Assembly (NCBI GenBank): GCA_963762735.1
Contig: CAVXMG010000010.1
Location: 1 to 64,000 of the forward strand
Origin: DASXKD01 sp963762735
GTDB lineage: Bacteria > Actinomycetota > Actinomycetes > Streptosporangiales > Streptosporangiaceae
DNA: 64,000 bases
Direction of reading: 5' to 3'
The notes beneath the pieces are model-generated. The model saw only the letters and a list, made by a program, of their open reading frames with translations, was not told the origin of the DNA and ran no database searches. Shown piece by piece: positions 40,806-49,412 of this stretch (its first letter is position 1; each line of letters opens with the position of its first letter). The position numbers and the translations under genes were made by a program.

Positions 40806-42827
40806 TCAACCCCGGCCGCCACCGGCGCCGTTGCCGATGGCGGCGATGGTGTAGGCGCTGGCAATGGTCTGGGTGATCGAGCCACCGATGGAGTCGGACG
40901 CCGTCACCCTGAGGTCCGGGCTGGTGAGCGCCGCGGACGCGGGGTTCGGCCAGGTCGCCGTGTACCGTCCGTCAGAACCCCTCACGGTCGCCCGCCGCCA
41001 GGACCTTCCGCCGTCGAATGACACCCATACCGCCGCCGACCTGATGGCGGCGTGTGAGCCGACGCCGTCGTAGCTCAGATGACCGACCCGGAGGTGCAGC
41101 ACCTGCGTTGCCGCGTTGCTGGTGTTGGCCTCGCTGGTGGCCAGCTGATAGCCGAGCGTCAGCGCGGGCAGCATCCGGCACGGGGTGGCCGCCGACTGCC
41201 CGGAGCAGATGTCTGCGGCGGGAAGCGCGGGCCCGGCACCGGGCATGTACCGCATAGTCAGTTCGGTATGGCTCTGGTTGGACTGGCTGAACCCCGCATC
41301 GTGGGCCAGGCTGACGTTCAGCACCGCGCGGTAGCTGGCCGCACCGGCCGGGACGTGCACCGCGGCACCGCTCGCCTTGCCGAGGCTCACCAGCTTGGTG
41401 CCGTTGCGGTAGAGCGTGAAGTGAGCGTACGGCTGCAGACGCTGGTCCTGGACGGGCGGCACGAAATGGCTCGGATCGCTATCGCCGAGCGAACTGAAGT
41501 TCAGCGACAGGGTTCGGCCCGCGGTGCAGGCCTGGCACTGCCAGGGCCCGCTGTGCTGGCCAAGGCCGGCCGCGAGAGGCCCGTGCGCCCAGTCCACCGA
41601 GTAGCTGTGCCCGGCCAGGAACGTGCGCGGGTCGGCAACCAGGAAGGTGGAGTTGGGTGTCTGGACGGCCGACACCCACTGGTCGCCGCTGGCGGTACCG
41701 AGGTAGACGGTCAGGTTGCCAGGCATGTCCGCGACCTGCGGAGCGGAGAAGTTCACCAGCGCCGAGACATTGCTGTACCCGCCGCACGCCGTTGCGGGGT
41801 CGCAGGGTTCCTCCATCCAGAGTCCCAGACCGGGCGAGAGGTTGTCGGTGAAGAAATGCTCGTGGATGGCCGCGACCTGGCTGCTATGCACCACGAAGTG
41901 CTCACTGGGCGGAATGTCGGGGAACCCGAACGCTGTGTCGTACCAGTAGCGGCCACTAGATGCCGCGCCGGACCAGCGCTCCAGGTAACGCAGCTGACCG
42001 ACCTTGGGCGCGGGCTGCGGGCTGATGTAGGTGGGCAGCATGTAGGGCGGCGCAAGGATCAGCCCGGTTCCGGTGCCTCCGCCTGCCTTGCTGCCACGGA
42101 AGAACACGGTCTCCAGTTCCTCCCCGCCCGCCGGGCGGGGAGTGGCGACCGAGATCGGCGAACTCGCGCTGCGTTCCGCAACGGTCACCGTGGCACCCGC
42201 CGCGGTGACCCGGAAGTCGTCCCGGACGACACAGTGGAAGGCCACGGCGTTGCCCTTCGCATTGAAGTCCACGAAGAGCGCGAACAAGCTGTAATCGCCC
42301 GCCGGGACGGTGACCCGCGCAGTGCCGTTCACCGACAGTGGTGCCGGGTCCAGGCCCGCGTTGTCGGTGTTCATCAGCACCACATTCACGTTGCTGGCTG
42401 GCTGGCCGGCCAGGCCCGTCACCTTGAGCCGCAGCGTGGGCTGCGCGCGCGCCGCCCACGCCGCTGGCCGCGTACCGGACGCGAGCGCCCAGCCGGCGTG
42501 CGGCACAGCCACGGCCGGCACGGTGTAGCGGTGCCCGTCCGTCTGTTCCCACAGGACCGCCCGGCTGCCAGCCTCCGGCCGTTGCAGGTATCGGCCGGTT
42601 GCTGAGGCGGCAATGGCAGGCGACCCGGAGACGGCCAAGGACCTCAGCCGGGACGGAACGGCCGTGGCGAGCCTGCCGCCCGGCGCGGCCAACGCGGGCG
42701 GGGCAATGGCGGCAAACGCCAGGACGGCTCCCGTGGCAAGGGCAGCACGAGCACCGGGCCGCCACCAAGGAGGCCGACGGAACGAGCCAGGCACCGGTGC
42801 GACCGGACACGACGGGCTATTGCGCAT
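40806..42827 (-). CDS. Large secreted protein, Ig-like/beta-rich C-terminus, unknown function
   Basis: ATG 42827 has GAGGAG at 8 nt; 673 residues. A signal peptide (ARAALATGAVLAFAAIAPPA LAAPGG) is followed by PTLRLKVTGLAGQPASNVNV, VTVPAGDYSLFALFVDFNAK, a W-rich middle (GRYWYDTAFGFPDIPPSEHF, GLGLWMEEPCDPATACGGYS) and late beta-strands (VLHLRVGHLSYDGVGSHAAI, AAVWVSFDGGRSWRRATVRG) resembling Ig/fibronectin-type modules. No protease triad is obvious. Paired cysteines (C-D-P-A-T-A-C, C-Q-A-C) suggest extracellular disulfides. It is downstream of a sigma factor/CU044_5270 pair on the same strand, with 29 bp to the latter's stop, so possibly part of that regulon. Confidence 0.65.
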   Translation of the reverse strand: MRNSPSCPVAPVPGSFRRPPWWRPGARAALATGAVLAFAAIAPPALAAPGGRLATAVPSRLRSLAVSGSPAIAASATGRYLQRPEAGSRAVLWEQTDGHRYTVPAVAVPHAGWALASGTRPAAWAARAQPTLRLKVTGLAGQPASNVNVVLMNTDNAGLDPAPLSVNGTARVTVPAGDYSLFALFVDFNAKGNAVAFHCVVRDDFRVTAAGATVTVAERSASSPISVATPRPAGGEELETVFFRGSKAGGGTGTGLILAPPYMLPTYISPQPAPKVGQLRYLERWSGAASSGRYWYDTAFGFPDIPPSEHFVVHSSQVAAIHEHFFTDNLSPGLGLWMEEPCDPATACGGYSNVSALVNFSAPQVADMPGNLTVYLGTASGDQWVSAVQTPNSTFLVADPRTFLAGHSYSVDWAHGPLAAGLGQHSGPWQCQACTAGRTLSLNFSSLGDSDPSHFVPPVQDQRLQPYAHFTLYRNGTKLVSLGKASGAAVHVPAGAASYRAVLNVSLAHDAGFSQSNQSHTELTMRYMPGAGPALPAADICSGQSAATPCRMLPALTLGYQLATSEANTSNAATQVLHLRVGHLSYDGVGSHAAIRSAAVWVSFDGGRSWRRATVRGSDGRYTATWPNPASAALTSPDLRVTASDSIGGSITQTIASAYTIAAIGNGAGGGRG

Positions 42828-42856
42828 AGGGGATCTCCTCGCGGCAGGTGCGTGGC

Positions 42857-43903
42857 TCATTTGGGCAGCCGGTTCGTCCACTTGGCACTGACCGAGTCGC
42901 TGCTAACCTCGCCACCCACACCTACAACGGTGAGGGTGTCCCGTACCCGTGACGTCGCTGGATCGACGACAACAGTGGCGGACAGCTGCGGGCCAAGACG
43001 GAACCGCAGGCCCTGGCCCCCGTGGACCGGGCCGAGGCTGGTGACGCCCGGCATCGCCGCCATGGCACGGAAGGCAGCGGCACGGACCTGCGGCGGGGCG
43101 GGCAGCGTGGCAACCAGATAGGTAAGCGATTCGAACACTCCGACGCGCCCGGCGGCGGAGGCGCCGTTCTCCCGGGCGGACTTCCGATCGAAGTCGGTGA
43201 TCCAGGCCAGCAGCGCGGCCGGGCTGGTCGGCAGCCGGCTCAGCTGGGCGAGCGTCACCAGGCCGGGCGGCACTCGGTAGTGCTTGAAGTGCATGCCCCT
43301 GATGCGGTACATAAGCGGCGGCAGGCCTTCAAGCTCACGCAGGAGTACGTCCGAGTCGGCCAGCGAGAATTGGCCCGCCGTCCCGGCCACGTCCGGGATC
43401 AGTTTGCTCAGGGGAGCACCAGGCATCTTGTTGTCTCTCACCCAGGTACGGCCGTGCATCGGGGTCCAGGTTTCCACGCTGTAGACCCTGCCTTGCAGGG
43501 ACCGGCTGTCCTTGACATACCAGTACTTGCCGTAGCCTGCGGGCGCCGCTGCTGCGGTCAAAGCCGCGGCGAGCAGCACCTGCCGGGCGGTTCGTGCCGC
43601 AGGGCCATGGCGGGTAGCAGCGGGAGAGCCACCGGGCACCGTCGTGGTTCCGGAGGCCAGCACGACAGCCACAGCCACGGCGGCGGCGATCAGGCCAATA
43701 CTCGCCGCCAGCAGCCCGGCCCGGCGCGGACTGACCAGGCCACGGCCCGGGGTTCTGCCACGAGCCTGCCGGGGCGCTGTGGCGCTGGCGAGAATCTGAT
43801 GGAGCAGGCGGTCCTCTTCGGCCCGGTCCATAATCTCCTCGGTCCGCCGCAGAATCCGCGGGCGAGCCGCGGCAAGCCGGTCAAGTTCATTGCAAGTACG
43901 CAC
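42857..43903 (-). CDS. CU044_5270 family membrane protein (sigma-factor partner)
   Basis: GTG 43903 follows the sigma-factor stop by 1 nt (TGACGTG), implying coupled translation. The 348-residue protein has a cytoplasmic N-terminus (NELDRLAAARPRILRRTEEI, DRAEEDRLLHQILA), one helix (LLAASIGLIAAAVAVAVVLA) and a large outer domain (ARQVLLAAALTAAAAPAGYG KYWYVKD, SPAALLAWITDFDR, VTSLGPVHGGQGLRFRLG). This is the CU044_5270 layout, in which the protein anchors an ECF sigma factor and acts like an anti-sigma factor or sensor. The role here is inferred from the gene pair. Confidence 0.8.
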   Translation of the reverse strand: MRTCNELDRLAAARPRILRRTEEIMDRAEEDRLLHQILASATAPRQARGRTPGRGLVSPRRAGLLAASIGLIAAAVAVAVVLASGTTTVPGGSPAATRHGPAARTARQVLLAAALTAAAAPAGYGKYWYVKDSRSLQGRVYSVETWTPMHGRTWVRDNKMPGAPLSKLIPDVAGTAGQFSLADSDVLLRELEGLPPLMYRIRGMHFKHYRVPPGLVTLAQLSRLPTSPAALLAWITDFDRKSARENGASAAGRVGVFESLTYLVATLPAPPQVRAAAFRAMAAMPGVTSLGPVHGGQGLRFRLGPQLSATVVVDPATSRVRDTLTVVGVGGEVSSDSVSAKWTNRLPK

Positions 43904-43904
43904 G

Positions 43905-44546
43905 TCAGCCCACCCCCCTCGGCGAGGAGAGCGGACTGGAATCCGGTCCGGGCGAACGCGGGTCACCAGCCTGTGAGCTGGGGTAACGGCGTCCCGGCGA
44001 CGGTGGTTCGCGGTGGCCGGGCCGGATGGGCAGGTCAGCGTGGCCCGCGGGCTCGGCTGCTGCCAGGGCCCCCGAAAGGCGCCGACGTGCCCGTTGCAGC
44101 CGCACGCCGAACGCGAACCGGGTCACCCCAAGCACATCGGCCGCTGCCTTCGAGCTGAGCCCTTCCCAGGCGACGAGCATGAGCACCTCACGGTCGTTCT
44201 CACTGAGCCGGGCGAATGCCGTCAGCACCGCGACACGCTCTGCTACCTCTTCGCCGATCTCGCCGGAACCGGCTTCCTCCGCCCTCGTCACCTCAAGCCG
44301 TGCGCGCAGTGCTTCTCGCCGGGAACGGGAGCGGAGCTGGCCCGCGATCACCTTCCTGGCGACGGCGAACAGCCACGGGGCCGGATCGTCCGGCATGTCG
44401 GAAAGCCGCCGCCACGCGATGAGGAAGGTCTCCGCGGTGGCGTCCTTCGCGGCCTCCGGCTCAACCCTGGCCAGGGTGTAGCGGAGGACCGCGCGAAAAT
44501 GCCGACGGTAGAGCAACTCGAAGCGCTCAGCCGCGTCGTCGGTCAT
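43905..44546 (-). CDS. ECF-type RNA polymerase sigma factor
   Basis: A 213-residue protein. Region 2 is ELLYRRHFRAVLRYTLARVE, DATAETFLIAWRRLSDMPDD and PAPWLFAVARKVIAGQLRSR; region 4 is LTAFARLSENDREVLMLVAW, EGLSSKAAADVLGVTRFAFG and VRLQRARRRL. The C-terminal 50 residues are Pro/Ser-rich and probably disordered. It directs RNA polymerase to a private promoter set and is coupled by a 1-nt gap to the CU044_5270 protein that presumably sequesters it. Signal and targets are unknown; the secreted protein downstream may be one. Confidence 0.85.
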   Translation of the reverse strand: MTDDAAERFELLYRRHFRAVLRYTLARVEPEAAKDATAETFLIAWRRLSDMPDDPAPWLFAVARKVIAGQLRSRSRREALRARLEVTRAEEAGSGEIGEEVAERVAVLTAFARLSENDREVLMLVAWEGLSSKAAADVLGVTRFAFGVRLQRARRRLSGALAAAEPAGHADLPIRPGHREPPSPGRRYPSSQAGDPRSPGPDSSPLSSPRGVG

Positions 44547-44657
44547 GCCCGCCCTTTCTCCTCTGTGTCCGTCACCGGAGTCTTGGCCGGCGACCCGCCG
44601 GAGATAACACGCCGGCCGGAGATGGCCGCAGCGGATGCTGGTGCCGCCGGTACGGTC

Positions 44658-45410
44658 TTAGCCGGTTTCCTCGGGGAGTTCGTACCAGGTGACCTTTTCG
44701 CCGACCCGGGCGCGCATCTTCCACCGCACCGACTTCTGCGCGGCCTCCATCGCCTGCCGCAGCCGGTCCGCGCTCGCCGCCACGGCCTGCGCCTGGTCGC
44801 TGCCAAGCCGGGCGCGGGCACACTCGACGACCTTGGGGAGGTTGCGCTCCACGGTGTGGTGGAAGCCCCAGTCACCAGCCAGCGGCGCGGCGAAACGGGC
44901 GACCTCGATGCCCGCGGGCGTCCCGTCGGGGGGCAGGTCGAGCAGCAGCGCCACGGCGTCGAGCAGGTCCTTCTCCTCGATCTGCACGATCTGGAGCTTG
45001 GTGAGCAGCAGGTCCGCGGGGTGGATGGTGAGCCCGCTGGCAGGCAGGTCGCGGCTGAGATCGAGGCGGTGGCACATCCGGAACGTGCCCACCAGTACGT
45101 CGACCACGAAGCCCCGTGGCGCCGCGAAGATCATCCGCTGGGCACCGTGCAGCGCGTTGAAGTGCTGGTCCTCTGAGTAGCCGGCGTCGCGGAAAACCCG
45201 GGCGGTGGCGGCCCGGTGCCGGGACGGCACCACCACGTCGTAGTCGTGATAGGGCCGGGCCAGCGGCGCGGCGCGGGCCGAGGGCGCGAGCTGGAACACC
45301 GCGACCCCGCCAAGCAGGCGAACCGTGGCCCCAGCGGTGGCCGCCGCGGCGATGATCTCCTCCGCCTCGGCCAGCAGTTCCGCTCCAGCGGCCGGCGCGT
45401 CCCCGGTCAT
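44658..45410 (-). CDS. Nucleotidyltransferase-fold protein
   Basis: From ATG 45410 the 250-residue protein reads AELLAEAEEIIAAAATAGAT, VRLLGGVAVFQL, then RPYHDYDVVVPSRHRAATAR (the acidic D-x-D strand of a minimal nucleotidyltransferase), FRDAGYSEDQHFNALHGAQR, FVVDVLVGTFRMCHRLDLSR (third acidic position) and LTIHPADLLLTKLQIVQIEE KDLLDAVALL. The G-G-x-A-V, D-Y-D-V-V and V-D-V-L set is that of MNT/AbiEii-like nucleotidyltransferases; the partner HEPN or AbiEi gene is missing. It begins 4 bp after the stop of the GNAT gene. Function unknown. Confidence 0.7.
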   Translation of the reverse strand: MTGDAPAAGAELLAEAEEIIAAAATAGATVRLLGGVAVFQLAPSARAAPLARPYHDYDVVVPSRHRAATARVFRDAGYSEDQHFNALHGAQRMIFAAPRGFVVDVLVGTFRMCHRLDLSRDLPASGLTIHPADLLLTKLQIVQIEEKDLLDAVALLLDLPPDGTPAGIEVARFAAPLAGDWGFHHTVERNLPKVVECARARLGSDQAQAVAASADRLRQAMEAAQKSVRWKMRARVGEKVTWYELPEETG

Positions 45411-45414
45411 GTCC

Positions 45415-45993
45415 CTAGGTTCCCGCTCTCGCGGCTCCGCCGCCACCCCCGCCGCGCGGCGCGTAGCGGACCTCCGCGAACGGCCAGGCGCCGGCCAGCC
45501 ATGCGGAGACCGCAGCGTGCAGCGGCATGTCCAATTCGGCCCGGTCGGCACGGACCCAGGAGCGCACGTCGGCTACGCCCGCGGTGCCCCCAGCGGCCTC
45601 AACGCCCTCCCCGCCAACAACGCCTTCCCCGCCGAGAGCACCCTCCCCGCTGGGAGCGCCTTCCTCGTCCCGCGCGGGGTAGATGTAAACGCAGCCCACG
45701 ACGCGCCCGCCCGGGTCCAGGACCGTGTAGGTGAACCCGATCCGCCCCGCGAAGTCCTCGGCATGCCGCCGCAGGTCGCCGAGGTTCTCCTCGGACGTCA
45801 TTTCCTTGGGCCACGACCAGTCGGCAAACCCCGGCGTCGCCCTGATGTGCGCCATGCTCGAGGTCCAGGCCTCGTAGTCGCCGTCGTTGTGCTGCGGCCC
45901 GAGCGGCTCCAGGCGGAACTGCGCGGTGACCAGTTCGCCGGGGACGGAGAAGTCGCCGGGCACGAAGGGCCGCGCGCTGTCGGGTGCTGTCAT
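45415..45993 (-). CDS. GNAT-like N-acetyltransferase
   Basis: ATG 45993 follows GAGGAGG at 6 nt. The 192-residue protein begins MTAPDSARPFVPGDFSVPGE, then LVTAQFRLEPLGPQHNDGDY, EAWTSSMAHIRATPGFADWS, FTYTVLDPGGRVVGCVYIYP and VRADRAELDMPLHAAVSAWL. These are strand and helix signatures of an actinobacterial GNAT subgroup. It includes a short Gly-Glu repeat (SGEGALGGEGVVGGEGVEAA) inserted between strands. The acetyl-CoA pyrophosphate loop is poorly conserved, so activity is uncertain. Operon with the nucleotidyltransferase. Confidence 0.65.
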   Translation of the reverse strand: MTAPDSARPFVPGDFSVPGELVTAQFRLEPLGPQHNDGDYEAWTSSMAHIRATPGFADWSWPKEMTSEENLGDLRRHAEDFAGRIGFTYTVLDPGGRVVGCVYIYPARDEEGAPSGEGALGGEGVVGGEGVEAAGGTAGVADVRSWVRADRAELDMPLHAAVSAWLAGAWPFAEVRYAPRGGGGGGAARAGT

Positions 45994-46110
45994 CTGCGCC
46001 TCCTCACGCCGTAGGCCGGAGCCCAGGCCTTGTCCTGCCACGGGTCACGCGCGCGGCTGGGTTCCCCGGTGCGGGCCCGCCGCGGCTTGCCAGATGCGGC
46101 CAGGCCGGCG

Positions 46111-47640
46111 TTATGAATCCTGGAAGCCTAAGCCGGCGGAGGGCCGGTGCGCGACATCGGGGACCGCAGCCGTCGCCCGCAGTGCCAGCCAAACCTCGGC
46201 CAGGGACTCGGTCGAGCCGAGCGAGCAGCCGCTGACCTGCTCGAACCGGCGCACCCGGTAGAGCAGTGTGTTCGGGTGGATGTGCAGCGCGCGGGCGGCC
46301 CGCTCGGTCTGCCGGTCGTGCTCCAGCCAGACCCGCACCGAGGTGACCAGGTCGCTGGCGTGCGCCGCGTCGTAACCGATGACCCCGCCGAGCACCTGGT
46401 CCACCAGCGCGCGCAGATCGGCGGAGTCACTGGTCAGCCACCGCTCGGTCCGGTCGTCGCCGTAGCTGACCACGTCCCGGCCGGCTTCCGCGGCGCGATC
46501 AAGGGCCCACTGGGCCTCCCGCCTGGCCACGGCCAGGGACGCATCCGCCAGGAACGGGCGGCTCAGCCCGGCCGTGGCGGCCAGCGCACCAGCCAGCGCG
46601 GCGCGGGCCGCCTCGTCGTCGTGCAGCAGCACTACCAGCTCGTCCTGCTGTCGCAGGATCAGGTGCGGCAGCCCGGCATCGGCGAGCGCATCGGCCACCG
46701 CGCCGGAGTCCGCCGTTTCCTGGCGCGGCCGCAGCACCGCTAGTTGCAGCCCGACGTCGCTGGCGAACCCCTTCGCGGCCAGCCGCCTCGCCACCACCGG
46801 CCGGTCAAGCACCCCCTGCAGCATCTCCGCGAGCGTCTCCGCGCCCTCGCGGCGCAGCATCTCCCGCTCGTGCGCCAGCATCGACAGTTGCAGCGCCGCC
46901 ACCGTGGCGATGTGCTGCACCACCGACACGCCCGCCGGGGCGGCGTCCGGAGACTCCAGCGCGAGCACGTACCCGACGGTGCCGCGGGGCCCGGAGACCG
47001 GCAGCACGTACCCCCCGGGCACCGTCGGCGGGCTGCTTGGCTCGCTGGGGATCAGGTGCGCGCATTCCGGCGGCGGGACCGGCACCCCGTCAAGCAGCGG
47101 CCCGCGGTGCATCGTGCACGCGTACAGCGTGTACCCGGACAGCCGCTCCAGCCGGGCGAAGATCTCCCGTGCGGACAGGTTCCCTGCGGCCAGCCACTGG
47201 ACCGCCCCGAACACCTGGAGCTGGGCGTTGAGCCGCCGCCCCATGTCGCCCGCGGTGGCGGCGGCGACCTCCTGGGAGATCGCCATGAACGGCACCGGGA
47301 TGGGCACCTCGACGACCGGGAAACCCCGCTCCCCCGCGGCCGTCAGGAAGGCCCTGGTCAGCGGCGGCACCATCAGGCCCTCTGACAGCGCCAGGCAGGC
47401 GACCCCTGCCTCATCGAGCCGCTCAAGGTAGGCGCGCTGCCGCTCGGCTGCCCTGGGCACGCCGATCCCCGTTGTCATGATCATTTCGGATCCGAACAGC
47501 CAGGGCGTCGGGTCCTCAAGCTCGCTGACGTGCGCCCAGGCCACCCGCCTGGCCGTGCCGGCCTCCCCGGCGATCAGCCGCAGTTGCAGCGCCGGGGAGC
47601 GAAGCAGGTCCTCGACCCGGATGACACCGTCCTGCGGCAC
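46111..47640 (-). CDS. PucR-family transcriptional regulator
   Basis: A 509-residue protein from GTG 47640, chosen because the promoter's -10 box (TAGGCT) ends 7 nt upstream, implying a leaderless mRNA. It shows an N-terminal PucR domain (VIRVEDLLRSPALQLRLIAG, VAWAHVSELEDPTPWLFGSE, MIMTTGIGV), a GGDEF-like middle (CDAR) region and a C-terminal PucR HTH: DLVTSVRVWLEHDRQTERAA, RALHIHPNTLLYRVRRFEQV. PucR proteins control purine, amino-acid and polyamine catabolism. It is divergent from an APC permease followed by a ureohydrolase, the likely targets. Confidence 0.85.
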   Translation of the reverse strand: MPQDGVIRVEDLLRSPALQLRLIAGEAGTARRVAWAHVSELEDPTPWLFGSEMIMTTGIGVPRAAERQRAYLERLDEAGVACLALSEGLMVPPLTRAFLTAAGERGFPVVEVPIPVPFMAISQEVAAATAGDMGRRLNAQLQVFGAVQWLAAGNLSAREIFARLERLSGYTLYACTMHRGPLLDGVPVPPPECAHLIPSEPSSPPTVPGGYVLPVSGPRGTVGYVLALESPDAAPAGVSVVQHIATVAALQLSMLAHEREMLRREGAETLAEMLQGVLDRPVVARRLAAKGFASDVGLQLAVLRPRQETADSGAVADALADAGLPHLILRQQDELVVLLHDDEAARAALAGALAATAGLSRPFLADASLAVARREAQWALDRAAEAGRDVVSYGDDRTERWLTSDSADLRALVDQVLGGVIGYDAAHASDLVTSVRVWLEHDRQTERAARALHIHPNTLLYRVRRFEQVSGCSLGSTESLAEVWLALRATAAVPDVAHRPSAGLGFQDS

Positions 47641-47647
47641 GCGGCCC

Positions 47648-47676
47648 AGCCTAGCCTTGCTTGTGGTGGACACCAA
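47648..47676 (-). promoter_or_regulatory. Leaderless promoter of the PucR gene
   Basis: Minus strand: TTGGTG (47676-47671), 17-bp spacer, TAGGCT (47653-47648), then 7 nt to GTG 47640. Close to the housekeeping consensus; transcription would begin at the start codon. Confidence 0.65.
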
Positions 47677-47830
47677 AGATCTGCACTTGTTTTGTGTACA
47701 CCACTGTTGCCTGGCCAGGGCGGCGCGCCCATACTCCTGGGAAAGATCATCGCCCGGCTCAGGCGCGGACCGGGCAGCGCGCCCCCGGCGCGCCGCACGC
47801 ACCCCCACTACCCCCGCGAGGACGGCAGCG

Positions 47831-49306
47831 ATGGCGACTATCGAAGAGCAGGCCGGTGCACCCCAGACCGCGCTGGCCGGCGGTGCGCTCACCCTGTTCG
47901 ACACGATCTCCTCGACGCTGGCCAACCTGGCCCCGGTGGAGGGCATCTTCCTGGCGATCACGCTGGTCGTGTTCGCCATGGGCTCCATGGCGCCATGGGC
48001 GTTCCTGATCGCCGGCATCGCGATCCTGGCGACCGGGAACACCATGTCGGAGTTCTCCAGGTCGATCCCGAGCGCGGGCTCGTTCGTCACCTTCATCGGC
48101 CGCGGCATCGGGGCGCGGGCGCCGCGGACCGGCCAGGTGCTGGCCGGGGTGAGCTACTACATGCTGATGATCTGCTATCCGGTCACGGTCGGCGCGGTGG
48201 TCGTGTTCATGGGGTCCTGGGTGTCTTCGCTGTTCGGCTGGGGGAACGTCGGCTGGCTGCTTGTCACCCTCGGTGGCGTGGCCCTGGCCACCCCGCTGCT
48301 GCTGCGCGGCGTGGTCATCTCCGCCCGCGCGTCGTTCATCATGTTCTGCAGCGAGGCGTTCGGGCTGATCGTGCTGTCGTTGGTCGTGCTGATCCGCGCG
48401 CACGGCCACCTCGGCGCCCCGTTCCACTCGGCCGGCGGCACCCCCGGCGGCCTGCACGGCCTGGTCGGCCTCACCTTCGCGCTGGCGGTCTCCGGCTTCA
48501 TCGGCTGGGAGAACTCCGGCGCGCTGGCCGAGGAGTCCAAGGACCCCAAGCGGTACATCCCGATCACCGTGTTCACCTCGGTCGCCGTCATCACCGGCCT
48601 GTACGTGCTGTCCAGCTGGGCCGCGGTGGCCGGGTACGCAGACTGGAAGGGCTCGGTGGCCGGGGTCAACTTCCTCGGCAGCTTTGCCGAGGCGACACCG
48701 TTCCTCGACCTGTCCCGGCACTTCAGCCCGTGGTTCGACTGGTTCATCGGCCTGGTGGGCTTCACCAGTTCGTTCGGCTGCTTCATCGCCGCGGCCAACT
48801 CGCAGACCCGGATCACCTACAACGGCGCGCGGGCCGGGCTGCTGCCGCCGCCGATGGCCGCTGTGTCCCGGACCAAGGTCCCCTGGGCGTCGGTGTTCAT
48901 CTACGTCGGGCTGCTGGTCGTCCTGATCGTGGTGCCGTACTTCGCGATGCACGGCAACGCGGTGGCGATCTTCTCCGACGAGGCGGGCATCGGCACCGTG
49001 CCGATCCTGGTCGTCTACCTGATCGCGAACATCGCCCTGCCGGTCTGGGTGCTCGCCACCAACCGGTCCGCGTTCCGGCCGGTCAAGCACGTGCTCATCC
49101 CGCTGATCGGCTCGGCCGTGCTGGTCTACGGGGTGTATGAGTTCGTGCAGCCGGGCCAGCCGCCGCCGGCGAATGTGTTCTGGGCCTGGATACTGGCCAT
49201 CGTGCTGGTCGCCGTGGTGGCGACGGCCATCGTTTACGTCCGGCGGCCCGCCGCGCTGCAGCGCGCTGCCACGGCCGGGCCGGAGTACATCACGGAGGAC
49301 GCATGA
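47831..49306 (+). CDS. APC-superfamily amino-acid/polyamine permease
   Basis: A 491-residue protein from ATG 47831: LTLFDTISSTLANLAPVEGI (helix 1 with the unwound APC segment), GIAILATGNTMSEFSRSIPS, AGSFVTFIGRGIG, SGFIGWENSGALAEESKDPK (the F-x-G-x-E-x-x-x-x-x-x-E-E APC signature) and SFGCFIAAANSQTRITYNGA RAGLLPP, with about twelve hydrophobic segments. It imports an amino acid, polyamine or guanidino compound. The ureohydrolase downstream suggests agmatine, guanidinobutyrate or a similar substrate. Control by the divergent PucR gene is likely. Confidence 0.85.
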   Translation: MATIEEQAGAPQTALAGGALTLFDTISSTLANLAPVEGIFLAITLVVFAMGSMAPWAFLIAGIAILATGNTMSEFSRSIPSAGSFVTFIGRGIGARAPRTGQVLAGVSYYMLMICYPVTVGAVVVFMGSWVSSLFGWGNVGWLLVTLGGVALATPLLLRGVVISARASFIMFCSEAFGLIVLSLVVLIRAHGHLGAPFHSAGGTPGGLHGLVGLTFALAVSGFIGWENSGALAEESKDPKRYIPITVFTSVAVITGLYVLSSWAAVAGYADWKGSVAGVNFLGSFAEATPFLDLSRHFSPWFDWFIGLVGFTSSFGCFIAAANSQTRITYNGARAGLLPPPMAAVSRTKVPWASVFIYVGLLVVLIVVPYFAMHGNAVAIFSDEAGIGTVPILVVYLIANIALPVWVLATNRSAFRPVKHVLIPLIGSAVLVYGVYEFVQPGQPPPANVFWAWILAIVLVAVVATAIVYVRRPAALQRAATAGPEYITEDA

Positions 49307-49322
49307 TCGCGGGATGCGGCCG

Positions 49323-49402
49323 GGCGGCCCGGGGGTGCCGGGTGACCCGGGGGTGCCGGGTGACCCGGAGGTGCCGGGCGGCCCGGGGGTGCCGGGTGAC
49401 CG
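49323..49402. repeat. GC-rich 15-bp tandem repeat (Gly-Val/Glu-Pro-Gly-Asp coding)
   Basis: GGGGTGCCGGGTGACCC-type units repeat about five times between the permease stop and the preferred ureohydrolase start. In the ureohydrolase frame they would encode collagen-like G-V-P-G-D-P-G-V-P-G-D-P-E-V-P-G. If translation starts at ATG 49314 instead of ATG 49413 the enzyme would carry this extension. Confidence 0.7.
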
Positions 49403-49412
49403 GGGGCGCCGG